Source: a virus
Length of the DNA: 48,340 nt
Direction: 5' to 3' (one strand)
Virus record (IMG/VR): IMGVR_UViG_3300025110_000024
Coordinates: 1 to 48,340 of that record
The stretch's first letter is position 1. Each line of letters opens with the position of its first letter. The notes below the pieces were generated by a model. That model did no database searches, was not told where the DNA came from, and saw only the letters and a program-made list of their open reading frames with translations. The position numbers were made by a program, and so were the translations under genes. Shown piece by piece: positions 26,801 through 35,000 of this stretch.

Positions 26801-26886
26801 CAAGTTTTGAATCAGCTCAAATGAAAAACGCAAATGTTAGTATGTCTTCGATAGGTATAGTTTACAGAAGGACAAAAGTTAAATAA
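20839..26886 (+). CDS. large tail protein (tail-nozzle/stabilisation type), 2015 aa
   Basis: A very long, beta-rich, Gly/Ser/Thr/Asn-rich protein. The C-terminal ~350 residues hold propeller-like repeats such as FGNRIYAFTRKNLIKLEPS and DYGIFWADDSHIYHLDGSNP, the pattern of phage stabilisation and tail-nozzle proteins at the tip of podovirus tails. The N-terminal ~1500 residues are an extension without recognised domains. It probably forms the tail nozzle or hub. It ends in a TAATG overlap with the fibre-like gene. Confidence 0.75.
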   Translation: MAREIHEIKSFNTGLVCNADNKDTPDESAIFSYGVDGNAPGGVISGILDDGLVSEGGSALYYDTSITLNAAISSTAATSITLQDGETSLLLEGWYIRIGSEIMKVVGKLSGTILHVDRGQLGTTAATHADDASVYVTIVPRLILPMQRNEIHEDLLIADASERRVDLVKNFQSDSSGEALGESINASASFPFNYPWTGEINVDTDKDNNILSFGKNSLPVWIGYISGKRMSGQCDDYYIYEARCKPPPPLMSLAGNVSFKSVLFEAHESAAGAYTDMTQMANTTKALAVCTAPRQWTNKNSFSYVYKEVEGLSGGGDVTSDWVDVMSRIYVTNPDTMQSFKSKNLVYGGETYIVRNLAKCVSCKTAIKVWVYAEKQRTSADDYKLGKVFLINIHELNGVSTGAIDVTSGGTFDRVDGFKLIIDKVVNLDFATDHTKGYPSRPDFRVRDRNDNFLADFDWDWFNDEFTVNYQNEVQPSPGYGYSWWDNTGIGDIMETIDNSGNGKLWILLCPINSTEKFDSDTDTASGTDFLVADKTEKTYQPNWTSLIGSHQGGYQNPTPEETFYTNLSFNGANDWTQYGGGSIATASGKLTVTPGGAANRGAQLVHSSVTAGIERTTYENAWKHPFNVNPSYTNFKDLNGATYTDEDASNFGDPVIRGRIVYRRQYIKLSCASSTITGFRASNCDFGTDTGSNVTVDLIPVDGGTTGTVTTEPRWFYYEIVHPKPGITAGSDPGGNEDYIDPSCTTLNFVSTKLQIAPSSSTSTLWHIHEMGPNICFDSEESTWTKEIGNPDKHRFLFCSYEDVTGTWTGGAETDVYLNDKSMPLYLMQRYSEENNQGTHGPNNMTVPSKPHSSIGEWWGYGKNELFISFNKNPKAGNNLVAGTDTVTWGKEAVKLSVLQRSVPKAGGSSYTEPSVKTIIKDIDASTATDHRAHCLVNGGSWWYRDNRVYEQPGNNVLSNQGMEMITHTPGQSDGGDPSTWVRFKPRPNSLMDVSDLYGVNHVVSSLITMSNNTVKIVDDIVHIERSRTTSILSGLGIREYNLKHRSIMWVSSGGIENYGCNYVRQNSFGYGINTTTEYTKYENANLSTMVYDKANSLVRLIKILPISRRTSGIMSTSRSHNAFQRNCLFPNVNWSGRNNETDSHPEYHTFIESYSDQIWNIDGGSQMGTLIKNSTTAERGDTYADLVSGGGTAGVAGYNKTDAVDANFVIQNDSLADAQYKSPKNDTACVQIPTETDGDEVDSIVLSTISNAAFTGSPADPDNIVPNGPYMLAFFGGTNGSGGVTDFHSFNKLKFNGYTTGSNTTSAGKQVLGIDHFPSHPAPFAVPSAYAGTPAVLCFPGIYEIDGQHGTGNAIYDMAEIDSGDNDTAGANINFGWPRLIEILESSGPTTHDIADVNSVAVPNAGSDYVNTSFINIPWILSKGEGGASASNSGENFKWGIYGFRYPALGTFFENTSNADGTWSYAKRDRFFNISLANASSEAEIDDNDYNWTIGSQNTYGYLKNSYATITGSTEFDFELTDSIEDGDDAYTHWDEQAIQDTDLYGWGKNQGTGAGITREYRLTFEYDGVQESPLSGEVYSIENTSTTIHYKSAKITLTFKASEVSKRVSAVCVYRKNREGGYWNRVVKLKTTDETFEPVYVTDSVDGASYSGVKTTFTDTFANDSYYSLINGVSSNLHNLQPSYSCSVTYGGHLFVGDVNWAHLNDDFSRFIFRSNANAYNTFSQSTGSMIKLPFKPIALASFGNRIYAFTRKNLIKLEPSRLVVEGVYEGFGLLNKNSIVTNDYGIFWADDSHIYHLDGSNPKVISYPIEKDLYSGAKKGWRDLADVNRTKAYYDLENQVVMWTKTVAKRTYTLKYHLLKSRWDLEVPTSFSDTEYIVGGNLFQGLLDSKTYYAKSPDSEGKIRVYQKGKKETTGKIQYWTKEFTMGHDNVDKRFIKLKITADGTVDTPVVEIDGVPVTLVASGTNEWKINKKGKRIQLKWGSSSFESAQMKNANVSMSSIGIVYRRTKVK

Positions 26887-27896
26887 TGGCACTTATACCT
26901 CCTTTAGTTTACTCAAAAGATTATAATATACAGGAATTAAACACTGTAGTAGCTAGAATCTATGAAGAGTTAAATAATGTTTTAGAGAAGACAGATGAAA
27001 ATCCTCCTATCAAAGTTCTAGATATGGGAAATGAATATTATTTAGTTCATAAAAGTGATGAAGGCACCTTTGGAGTTAGTGCTCAAAAAGCTACAGGCGA
27101 TAGATTCACAATACCATCAGTTAATGCAGATGGAGTCTACAAAGGATTAAAAGCTAATGTAATTACCTTAAAAGATTCCCCTAAAAGTCCTGGAGATATT
27201 GGATTTACTAATGGTACTGTAAAGACAAAAACATCTTCTACTACATCTTTTTCTATTACAGGAAGCGACTTAGAAATGACAGCTACTGCCAATGATTCAA
27301 GTCCTAGTATTAAATTAGGCTCAGGAACAGGAAATTATGTGCAATTTAAAGCACTTTATGCTGCTGGCACTGGAAATCTCCAAAAGGGATATATAAGTCT
27401 TTTATCAGGCTCATCTACTCCCCCTCTTAGCATTACTATAAACAATAAGACTGCTACTGAAATAACTGCAACAGGAGTAGAAATGAATAATAACGGAGGA
27501 ACTAAAGCTGTAAGCGGACAGACTTATTTATTAACTCTATCTAATTGGTCTGCAGCAGCCTCTATGGCTGACACAAAGACATCTATTTTGTTTAATCAAC
27601 ATTATCATACAGGAGGAGTTGCAAATACTGAAAGAGACGCTGGAAAAATAACTGTAGGGACAGAGGGTAACTGGACTGGCACAGCTGGAACTCAGCATGC
27701 ATTTATGTCTTTCTCTACTGTATATGACGGTACTCAAGTAGAGCATGTAAAGATATTTTCCAATTCCCAGGTATTTATAAAGGATAAAGTTGGGTTAATA
27801 GGAACTCCTTCTGGAGGTGGTTATCTGTACGTAGATTCAGGTGCTCTAAAGTACATAGGAAGCAGTGGGACAATAACAACATTAGGAGCTGCTTAA
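26886..27896 (+). CDS. fibre-like tail protein, 336 aa
   Basis: A helical N-terminus (NIQELNTVVARIYEELNNVL) is followed by a Thr/Gly/Ser-rich beta part. The end (SGGGYLYVDSGALKYIGSSG) matches the C-terminal pattern common in phage tail fibres and base proteins. It probably attaches to the large tail protein. A promoter-like pair follows the stop, marking a new transcription unit. Confidence 0.65.
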   Translation: MALIPPLVYSKDYNIQELNTVVARIYEELNNVLEKTDENPPIKVLDMGNEYYLVHKSDEGTFGVSAQKATGDRFTIPSVNADGVYKGLKANVITLKDSPKSPGDIGFTNGTVKTKTSSTTSFSITGSDLEMTATANDSSPSIKLGSGTGNYVQFKALYAAGTGNLQKGYISLLSGSSTPPLSITINNKTATEITATGVEMNNNGGTKAVSGQTYLLTLSNWSAAASMADTKTSILFNQHYHTGGVANTERDAGKITVGTEGNWTGTAGTQHAFMSFSTVYDGTQVEHVKIFSNSQVFIKDKVGLIGTPSGGGYLYVDSGALKYIGSSGTITTLGAA

Positions 27897-27905
27897 ATAA
27901 ATGTT

Positions 27906-27933
27906 TTGTTTTATAAAGAGATTTTGTTATATT
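27906..27933 (+). promoter_or_regulatory. putative internal late promoter
   Basis: TTGTTT (27906-27911), a 16-nt spacer and TATATT (27928-27933) repeat exactly the hexamers and spacing at 872-899. The pair fills the 61-nt gap before the ejection-protein cassette. It would start a transcript near 27940 covering the ejection genes and the giant polymerase. Confidence 0.55.
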
Positions 27934-27957
27934 AGACTGATGGAAAAGGTATAAAAT

Positions 27958-28557
27958 ATGGGTTGGAAACCATTTAAAAAGCTTGGAAAGGCACTAAAAA
28001 AAGGTGCTAGAAAGTTAAAATCTAATTTAAAAAAGCATGGACCTAGTATATTAAAAGGCCTTGCTACTGGCGCTTTATCTGCTATGCTTCCTGGCGTAGG
28101 AGGATTACTAGGTGGCGCAGGTGGAGGTATTTGGGGTAAAATAGGAGGAAGCTTAGCTAAAGGAGGCTTTAAATCTCTCGCTAAAGGTGGTTTAAAATCT
28201 ATAGCTAAAGAACACTTTAAAAAGCAGTTACAAGGCAAGCTTAAAGGCGGTCTAAAAGGAATGCTAGGAAGTGCCTTACAAAAACAATTTGGAGGCGGAA
28301 TGCCTCAAGGAATGCCTCAAGGAATGGGTGGTATGCAAGGAGGTATGAATCCAGGTATGCTACAAGCTATGATGGGAGGTATGGGTGGCATGGGTGCATT
28401 AGGTATGATGCAAGGAATGGGACAACAGCCTATGGCTCAAAATATGATGGCTCCTCAGGGAGCAGTAGAAGAATTTAATCCACTGATGGCAGTGGCTCAA
28501 CAGGACCCAGCATCTCCATTAGGAATGGGGGAATTAGCTGGGCATCAATATCTATAG
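27958..28557 (+). CDS. amphipathic Gly/Met/Lys-rich virion protein, putative ejection protein
   Basis: The first 60 residues are strongly basic and amphipathic (FKKLGKALKKGARKLKSNLK), followed by a Gly-rich hydrophobic stretch (about 38-60) and a second basic region. The rest is Met/Gly/Gln-rich (GMPQGMPQGMGG). Such composition suits membrane insertion, as in podovirus proteins that are injected to form a conduit. It has no catalytic motif. It starts the operon behind the 27.9-kb promoter. Confidence 0.6.
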   Translation: MGWKPFKKLGKALKKGARKLKSNLKKHGPSILKGLATGALSAMLPGVGGLLGGAGGGIWGKIGGSLAKGGFKSLAKGGLKSIAKEHFKKQLQGKLKGGLKGMLGSALQKQFGGGMPQGMPQGMGGMQGGMNPGMLQAMMGGMGGMGALGMMQGMGQQPMAQNMMAPQGAVEEFNPLMAVAQQDPASPLGMGELAGHQYL

Positions 28558-28566
28558 GAGATAAAT

Positions 28567-29172
28567 ATGGGATGGTTTGGAGAAGCATTAAGCGGTATAG
28601 GTAAAAATTGGTTTGGAGCCGAAGGGAGTCAAGCAGGCGCTGGAATGGGTGCTCTGATGAATTTTGGAGGTATGCTTGGAATGGCAGACCCTAATCAATA
28701 TAGTAGAAAGTATTTAAACAATTTAAATTCCCAGCTAGACCCATTAAAGCAGTCTATGAATAAAATGGGTGATTTAGCAAAACAATATGAAGACCCAGAT
28801 AGTCAATTTAACCAAGGGATGAGAGACCAAGTAAGAGGTCAGAACATAGATTATGCCTACGATATGAATGCTAGGAATAGAGCAGCTGCTTTAGGCACTG
28901 GATACGAAGGCTTAGGTAAACAGCAAGACGATGCTATGCTAACACAAGCTATTGGTTCAGGACTGAAAAATCTTACTCAGCAAAGAGGACAGCAAATGCA
29001 ACAAGCTTCCAATCTTTATCAACAACAAGGAACTATGGCAAACGCATACTCTCAAGCAAAGCTGCAAAATAGGTTATTAGCAGGTCAACAAGCACAGTTA
29101 CCTTATCAATATATGATGTCTCAAGGAATAGGGTTGCTTCAGAAATCACTATACGACCCTAGTGCAAAATAA
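28567..29172 (+). CDS. putative internal virion/ejection protein, 201 aa
   Basis: Glycine-rich hydrophobic N-terminus, then long Gln/Met/Asn-rich helices with no acidic or catalytic motif. AGGAG site; TAATG overlap to the next gene. Size and composition fit the small ejection proteins of podoviruses, as inference from position. Confidence 0.55.
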   Translation: MGWFGEALSGIGKNWFGAEGSQAGAGMGALMNFGGMLGMADPNQYSRKYLNNLNSQLDPLKQSMNKMGDLAKQYEDPDSQFNQGMRDQVRGQNIDYAYDMNARNRAAALGTGYEGLGKQQDDAMLTQAIGSGLKNLTQQRGQQMQQASNLYQQQGTMANAYSQAKLQNRLLAGQQAQLPYQYMMSQGIGLLQKSLYDPSAK

Positions 29173-30008
29173 TGGCTAGAGATACATCAAAAGATATGCA
29201 GTATGCTTTAGAAGATTCAGGATTTGGGTCTTTATTAGATGCAGGGTTTCAAGGCTTTGGAGGAGACCCTTCTACAGAGCAAAAGCCTTCTTATATAAAG
29301 CATCTATTACCTGAGATGCCTGACATGAGCTTACCTACTCCTACAGAATTTGTAGAGATGGGAGATGATGCTGCTTATATAGCTCATCAAGCTAACTTTC
29401 AAGACTTGGAAGAAGGAGAAGGTCTTTTTGGTGCACTTGTTAATAGAAATGAAATGAAAAGAGGGTATGACGAATTTCAATCAGGTATTTTTAGAGAAGA
29501 TGGAACATTAAAGCATATCAAAACAACTGATAAAAACTATGATGAGTTTTCTAAGTTTAATAAAGATTTTAACAGAGCTTATTATCATCAAAATGTAGAT
29601 AAGGATAAATACCCTACTTATACAAGCTTTATAAATGACTATTTATCAGGAATAGGTGGAGGTATGGAACAGGGTAATTTTGAGCTGTACTGGGAAGATG
29701 ATGGTACTTCAGGATATAGTGCTGACAAACAATATATGCCTGTTATTAAATGGGGAGATAGTGCAAGTGAAATGATGAATGCATACATGATAGCAGATTA
29801 TCAATCATTAAAGCCAGAACAATGGGCTGAAAAATATGCACCAAATTCAAAGGACGCTCAAAAAACTTATGATAATTTTGGAGACTCTGACTTATATAAG
29901 TACTTAGATAAGTATCTAGGCCATGTTATAAAGGGAGATACATATACTGAATTATCTGGAATTGATAAAATAACTGGAGATTACAAAGATTATGAATACG
30001 AAGAATAG
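29172..30008 (+). CDS. hypothetical virion protein, 278 aa
   Basis: Acidic, Tyr/Asp-rich soluble protein with no membrane segment or recognised motif, coupled (TAATG) to the gene before and followed by an AAGGAG site. Conserved operon position suggests a tail or internal virion role. Confidence 0.65.
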   Translation: MARDTSKDMQYALEDSGFGSLLDAGFQGFGGDPSTEQKPSYIKHLLPEMPDMSLPTPTEFVEMGDDAAYIAHQANFQDLEEGEGLFGALVNRNEMKRGYDEFQSGIFREDGTLKHIKTTDKNYDEFSKFNKDFNRAYYHQNVDKDKYPTYTSFINDYLSGIGGGMEQGNFELYWEDDGTSGYSADKQYMPVIKWGDSASEMMNAYMIADYQSLKPEQWAEKYAPNSKDAQKTYDNFGDSDLYKYLDKYLGHVIKGDTYTELSGIDKITGDYKDYEYEE

Positions 30009-30023
30009 AAAAGGAGATAAATA

Positions 30024-31238
30024 ATGCCACAAGGAATGCCTACATTGCAAGATATAGATTGGCAAGGTGTAGCTCAACATAAAGAGCAAATGAAATTAAA
30101 AAGAGAACAAGAGTGGATGCAGGAATTTGAAGCTCAAATGAGAGCTCATGCTACATCTGTAAATCCTAGGTTATCTTGGGATGGAACTGATTTAAAATTT
30201 TCAGCACCTACAACAAAACAGTATGGTGATGCTGAACTATGGAATATGTATGAATCTGCAGCTAAAAGCAGAGGAATTAAACCTGATGTTAAGTATTTTG
30301 ACCAACAGTTAAAGCCTTATTACAAACAATTATCAGACGAGGCTTTTAAAAAGCAATTAGGTGCTTTGAGGATACAGAATGTTCCAACAAAAGCATTTCA
30401 TAGGCTTTTTAAAGATGACCCTGTATACAAAGATTTCTTTACTCATAATATGCAAGGCGAGACTGATGAAACTGCTATACAAATGCTATCTACTCTAACC
30501 CCTACAGAAGAAGGTGAAGGTCTTTGGAAAAAGGTAACAGATAATCCTTTTCAAGCAGGAGTAGGTGGTGCTATGGCTGTAGGAGCCTCTAAAGCTCTTT
30601 ATGATAAAGCGAAAGCGATGGCTGAAAAATCAAAAAAAGGCAGGGGAGGAGCTCTTTCAAGAGGTATGAGAAATTGGGGTCCTGCTGCAGCTTCATTTGC
30701 CGTATCTCCCTTAGCTAGAAAATTAGGAGCCACAGAGAGAGAAGCTGAGATAGCGCAAGGAATTACTAACGTAGGTGTTGGAGGCTACTATGGAAGAAGA
30801 GGTTACCAGGCCTCTAGAGGCAATATGTTGAGAAGAAGCTTATCAGGAAAGCACCTAACTACTAAAGAGCTGACTAAGCATGCTAAAGAGTTAGGTATAA
30901 ACAAAAAAGATTTAAAGAAGACTAAAGCAGCTCTTCAAAAGCAGATAAAAAGTAAAGTAAAAACACTAGGTTATAATCAGACTGTTAAGAAACTGGGAAG
31001 TGGTACAGTTAGTAGTGCTTGGAAAAGTTTTTTAAGAAAAGCAGGGGCTAAACAGATAGCAGGAAGTGCTATGCCTGGCTGGGGAAATGCAGCTATGTTA
31101 GCCTTAACAGTAAGTGATGTAATATCCTTAGGGAAGACGCTTTTTGGAGGAGAAGAGGAATCTTCAAATCAAGGCAATCCATATGTACCTGGCTCAACTG
31201 TTACTAATCAACAAATAGTTCCTAAGTCATGGAAGTAA
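30024..31238 (+). CDS. putative ejection protein, 404 aa
   Basis: A helical N-terminus is followed by a Gly-rich hydrophobic segment (FQAGVGGAMAVGASKALY, about 172-190) and a very basic Lys-rich C-terminal half, with another hydrophobic stretch near 345-370. Charge and hydrophobic pattern suit a protein passing from capsid into the cell envelope. AAGGAG site upstream. Function inferred from composition and place. Confidence 0.6.
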   Translation: MPQGMPTLQDIDWQGVAQHKEQMKLKREQEWMQEFEAQMRAHATSVNPRLSWDGTDLKFSAPTTKQYGDAELWNMYESAAKSRGIKPDVKYFDQQLKPYYKQLSDEAFKKQLGALRIQNVPTKAFHRLFKDDPVYKDFFTHNMQGETDETAIQMLSTLTPTEEGEGLWKKVTDNPFQAGVGGAMAVGASKALYDKAKAMAEKSKKGRGGALSRGMRNWGPAAASFAVSPLARKLGATEREAEIAQGITNVGVGGYYGRRGYQASRGNMLRRSLSGKHLTTKELTKHAKELGINKKDLKKTKAALQKQIKSKVKTLGYNQTVKKLGSGTVSSAWKSFLRKAGAKQIAGSAMPGWGNAAMLALTVSDVISLGKTLFGGEEESSNQGNPYVPGSTVTNQQIVPKSWK

Positions 31239-31239
31239 G

Positions 31240-31626
31240 TTGGATTTTGGTAAGATAGTTAAATATCCTACAGAACCTACTCCTATGATGAAGAAATATG
31301 AGAATAGGTACATGGATAAATCAGAACAAGACTTAGAGTTTAGGAGATGCTTAAAGAACAGATGCTATGTATACGACTGGGAAGATGGATTTATCCAATT
31401 TGTACCAAATCCTGACTGCTTATTTATAAGAACTTTGTTTTTCGAAAAAAATAGTGAGGAAAAGTTTAAAGATATCTTTAAATTAGCCAAAGCTATCGGG
31501 GCTAAAGAAGTACAGTTTATAACAAGAAGAAATCCAAAGGCTTGGATTAGATTGCTTAAAAAGCATTATCCTGAGCATAATCCAGAGCTTTGGGGTTATC
31601 ATTTAAATGTAACTACGGAGTTTTAA
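31240..31626 (+). CDS. hypothetical protein, 128 aa
   Basis: The track frame starts at a TTG 1 nt after the previous stop with a GGAAG-like site. An internal ATG at 31285 lacks a ribosome site, so the TTG is kept with moderate confidence. The sequence alternates helix and strand with aromatic residues. It ends in a TAATG overlap. Family unknown. Confidence 0.6.
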   Translation: MDFGKIVKYPTEPTPMMKKYENRYMDKSEQDLEFRRCLKNRCYVYDWEDGFIQFVPNPDCLFIRTLFFEKNSEEKFKDIFKLAKAIGAKEVQFITRRNPKAWIRLLKKHYPEHNPELWGYHLNVTTEF

Positions 31627-32051
31627 TGCTAGACTATAAAGAACTATCAATCAATCCTTACCACTTAAATAGAAATTTCAGCGTAGCTAATGCTCCTGGA
31701 CATAATGACAAGGTATATGGGAGTATATTTGATTTAGGAGCAGACTATTCACAGACATGGACTACTTCTAAAACACCTCATCCTGACTCTCCTGAAGGGC
31801 AAAGAAGAGCCGAGGAAGAAGCAGAGAGAGAACGGGCAAGATTAGAAAAAGAGAATAAAGAAAAGATTATGAATAACTCTGTATTAGGAGATGAAAATTT
31901 AAGAATTACACCTATAGAAGGTGAAGGTGGGGAGATTATAGACCATCGGCAAGCTCCTATGCCTCAAGATAGTATTAATGTTATTAACGCTATTCCAGAG
32001 ATAGAAGACATAAAAAGACAGAAAGGAAGTATTTGGGACTTCGATAATTAA
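31626..32051 (+). CDS. hypothetical protein, 141 aa
   Basis: The ATG at 31626 forms a TAATG overlap with the previous stop, so it is preferred over the upstream in-frame start at 31590. A charged coiled-coil occupies residues ~55-85 (RRAEEEAERERARLEKENKE). The stop is immediately followed by the ATG of the giant polymerase gene, suggesting a partner or chaperone for it (inference). Confidence 0.65.
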   Translation: MLDYKELSINPYHLNRNFSVANAPGHNDKVYGSIFDLGADYSQTWTTSKTPHPDSPEGQRRAEEEAERERARLEKENKEKIMNNSVLGDENLRITPIEGEGGEIIDHRQAPMPQDSINVINAIPEIEDIKRQKGSIWDFDN

Positions 32052-35000
32052 ATGGCTATAAATCCATATGGAGTAGTTAAGCAAATTGAAGAGCAGGTTG
32101 CTCAAGAAGGGCAACAACAACAGCAATTCTCCCCATCTCTTGATGAAAATCAAACTAGACAATTAATAGAAGGCTTTAAAGCTAATCCTAACAGTTTTTC
32201 AGAGCAATCTAAGGCTCAATTAGAGCAGCATGCTAGTTATCATCAAATTCCTTTTTATCCAGGCGATTTTAATTTTGGAGAAGCTATTATGCAATTCGGT
32301 AAAGGATTTGCTAGTGGCTTTACTACCTTAGAGACTGGAGACCATCCTGATAATGAATATGAAAATATAGCTAGGAGCCTTGGTCATTTAGTTGGGTTTG
32401 CCCCTGGAATAATGGCAACTCCATTAAAAATGCTAGGATTAGCAGGAACAGCAGCTAGAGTAGCTAAGGTTAAGTCTGTTCCTCTATGGTTAGCTGGTAA
32501 AGCTACTAAAAAAGCTAAAAAAATAGTAGGACCTGCTATAGAACAAGCTGCAAAGGGTAGGGCAGGAGCCACTCAAACTGCTGCTCAGTTTCTTACAAGA
32601 GGCCCTGTAAAACACATAGCTGAAGGTGCATTTAATTTAGGTCTTGCTAGTGGTATATCTGCTTGGCAAGGAGGAGTAGATGCTATAATGTCAAGTGCTG
32701 GTCATGGAGCAGTATTTGGTGGTGTTTTTAGAGGTTTAGGTAATGTTGTTCAAACAGGAGATAAAGCCGCAGATAAAACAATAAGAGCTATTGCAGGTTC
32801 TGTTTTTCAAGGATTACCATCTACAATGAGAGGGGCTACTTCAGCAGAACAGGTTTATGAGTACTTATTAGGTGCCTATTTTGGCTCTCATGAGGTTCCT
32901 TGGCATAAGCATAGAGCAGGTAGATTCATGAGAGATATGCAGAAAGAATCTGTAAATAATGCCGAACTTGAATTTACAAGAGACCCAAATTTAATGGGCA
33001 AGAGGTACGCAAAAGAAGAGCAAGTCGTTAAAGATGAGATTGATAACCAAATAGGTAAAGTTATGGACCCTCAGCTTAGAAGAGCTAGAGGGCACTTCTT
33101 ATTAATGGAATTAAAGAGGCTTGGGGTTGATTTAACAGGGAAAATTACAAAAGAAGGTGATGTTACTAAAGAAGGTTGGGAGCTTTTAAATGAAATCAAT
33201 AAAGGAAATCTAGATAAAGCTCAAGAAACAATGCCTGAGCTAGAACACTCTCCTGAGGGAACTAAAGTAGACCCTGCAGAAACAAGAATAGTGCAAAAAG
33301 TTAGACAATTAGACTTAGATATTGCAAAGAATGAACGAAAATTAAGTATATTAGAGAAAAATCTAGAGACTGAAAAGAAAAAAGGTGACACTATAGTTAC
33401 TGAATATGCTTCTGATGAGATTCCTAAAATAAAGGATAATATACTTACTCTACAAAAAGAACGGATAAAGATACTAGATGCGGCTAAAAGTGTTAGTGAG
33501 GTACTAGGAGAGCAAATAGAGTTAGACTTTGAGTCTGAACCTAATTCTTCAGGCTCTAGTAATAGAATAGTGGGGTGGAGAGCTCAACAATTTGCAGAGA
33601 AACATCTTAGAAAGATATGGGATTTACCTGAGTTTGAATCAGATATTAAAGCAGACTTAAAAACATTAACAGCAAATGAAGTAGCAGGTATATTTCAAAA
33701 GCATATAAGCAGAGGAAAAGAGCCTAATACAGAAGCGTTAATGGAAGAGTTAAATTCTAGGTATAAAACAGGGTTTAAGGACGAAATAAAGGGTGAGATA
33801 AGGCAATGGCTAACTAAACTAAATCATGGCCAAAAACAGCGATTTTTAAGAATAGTTTACGACCCATTAAAAACAGAAGAAGATGTAGAAACTGGTGGAT
33901 TAAGAACTATACAAGAGGAAAAAATTGAAATATCAGATATGCCAGAGTCAGGACAGACTGCTGGTGGTAATAGAAAAATCTCTATAGAGCCTCCTAAGGT
34001 AATAGAGGAGATATACTATAAAGACGGAGGGAAGCCAGAGACGGTAGGTAAGGGTAAAAACAAAAGAGTAGTCTCCCCTATATTTACATTTAATGATATC
34101 TCTGTAAAAGACGAAGCTACTGGCTCTTATAAGGACATGAAACTATCTAGGTTAAGAGAAACAGATAAAAATTCATACGAAAAGATTATTAGAGAAGTTA
34201 CTAAATCGATGGAAAAGAAAAAGTTCTATCTATTTGGAGGTAGAGGTGATGCAGATAAGCTTATTTTTGTTAAATATCATCCTCACACAAAGAAGCATAA
34301 GTTAAGAGATACTTTAAATAAAGTTATGAAAGGTAAGAAAGATATATTTAACTACTCTAGAGATATGTTTATAGAACAAAATCCTGATATATCAAGACCA
34401 AAAGCAATGGCTATGCATAGAAGGGCATTTACATCTAATGTTTTATATGATTTAGGTATGAATGGATTAGAGTATACTCCTAAAAATTTAGAGAAAATTT
34501 GGCATGATAATGGCTTTCTAGCTAATTCATTAGCTTTTAATAAGAGAGCTCAAATTATGTTTACCCCTTCATGGTCAGGTAGTCCTGAAGCAGCTATATC
34601 TTATTTTGGAAAGAAAGGGTTGAATGACAAGAATTTCTTAGGTAAAAAAGGCCAGGAAAAGAATAAGCTTAGATATATTTTAATAGATGACCTAGGAGAC
34701 CTTCCTGAGGGATTGCATCCAGAAAAACTAACTAACTATGACGCTACTTTTTATGGTGAGATTATGGATGGTGCTATTATAGGGACTAATAGAGCAGTTG
34801 ATTATAATAATATTGATGGGGGACATGTAAAATCAGGTCAAAATAAAGCATTTATAGTATCCCCTCATGCAGAAAATGGAGCTTTATTAGGTAAGTTTAT
34901 GTTTCATAATGCTGGAGATAAACTTTCTGCAGCTATGGAAAAAGCAGGGATTCATTATATAATACCAAAATCTGCAGCTAAACAATTGGGATTAAGAGAG

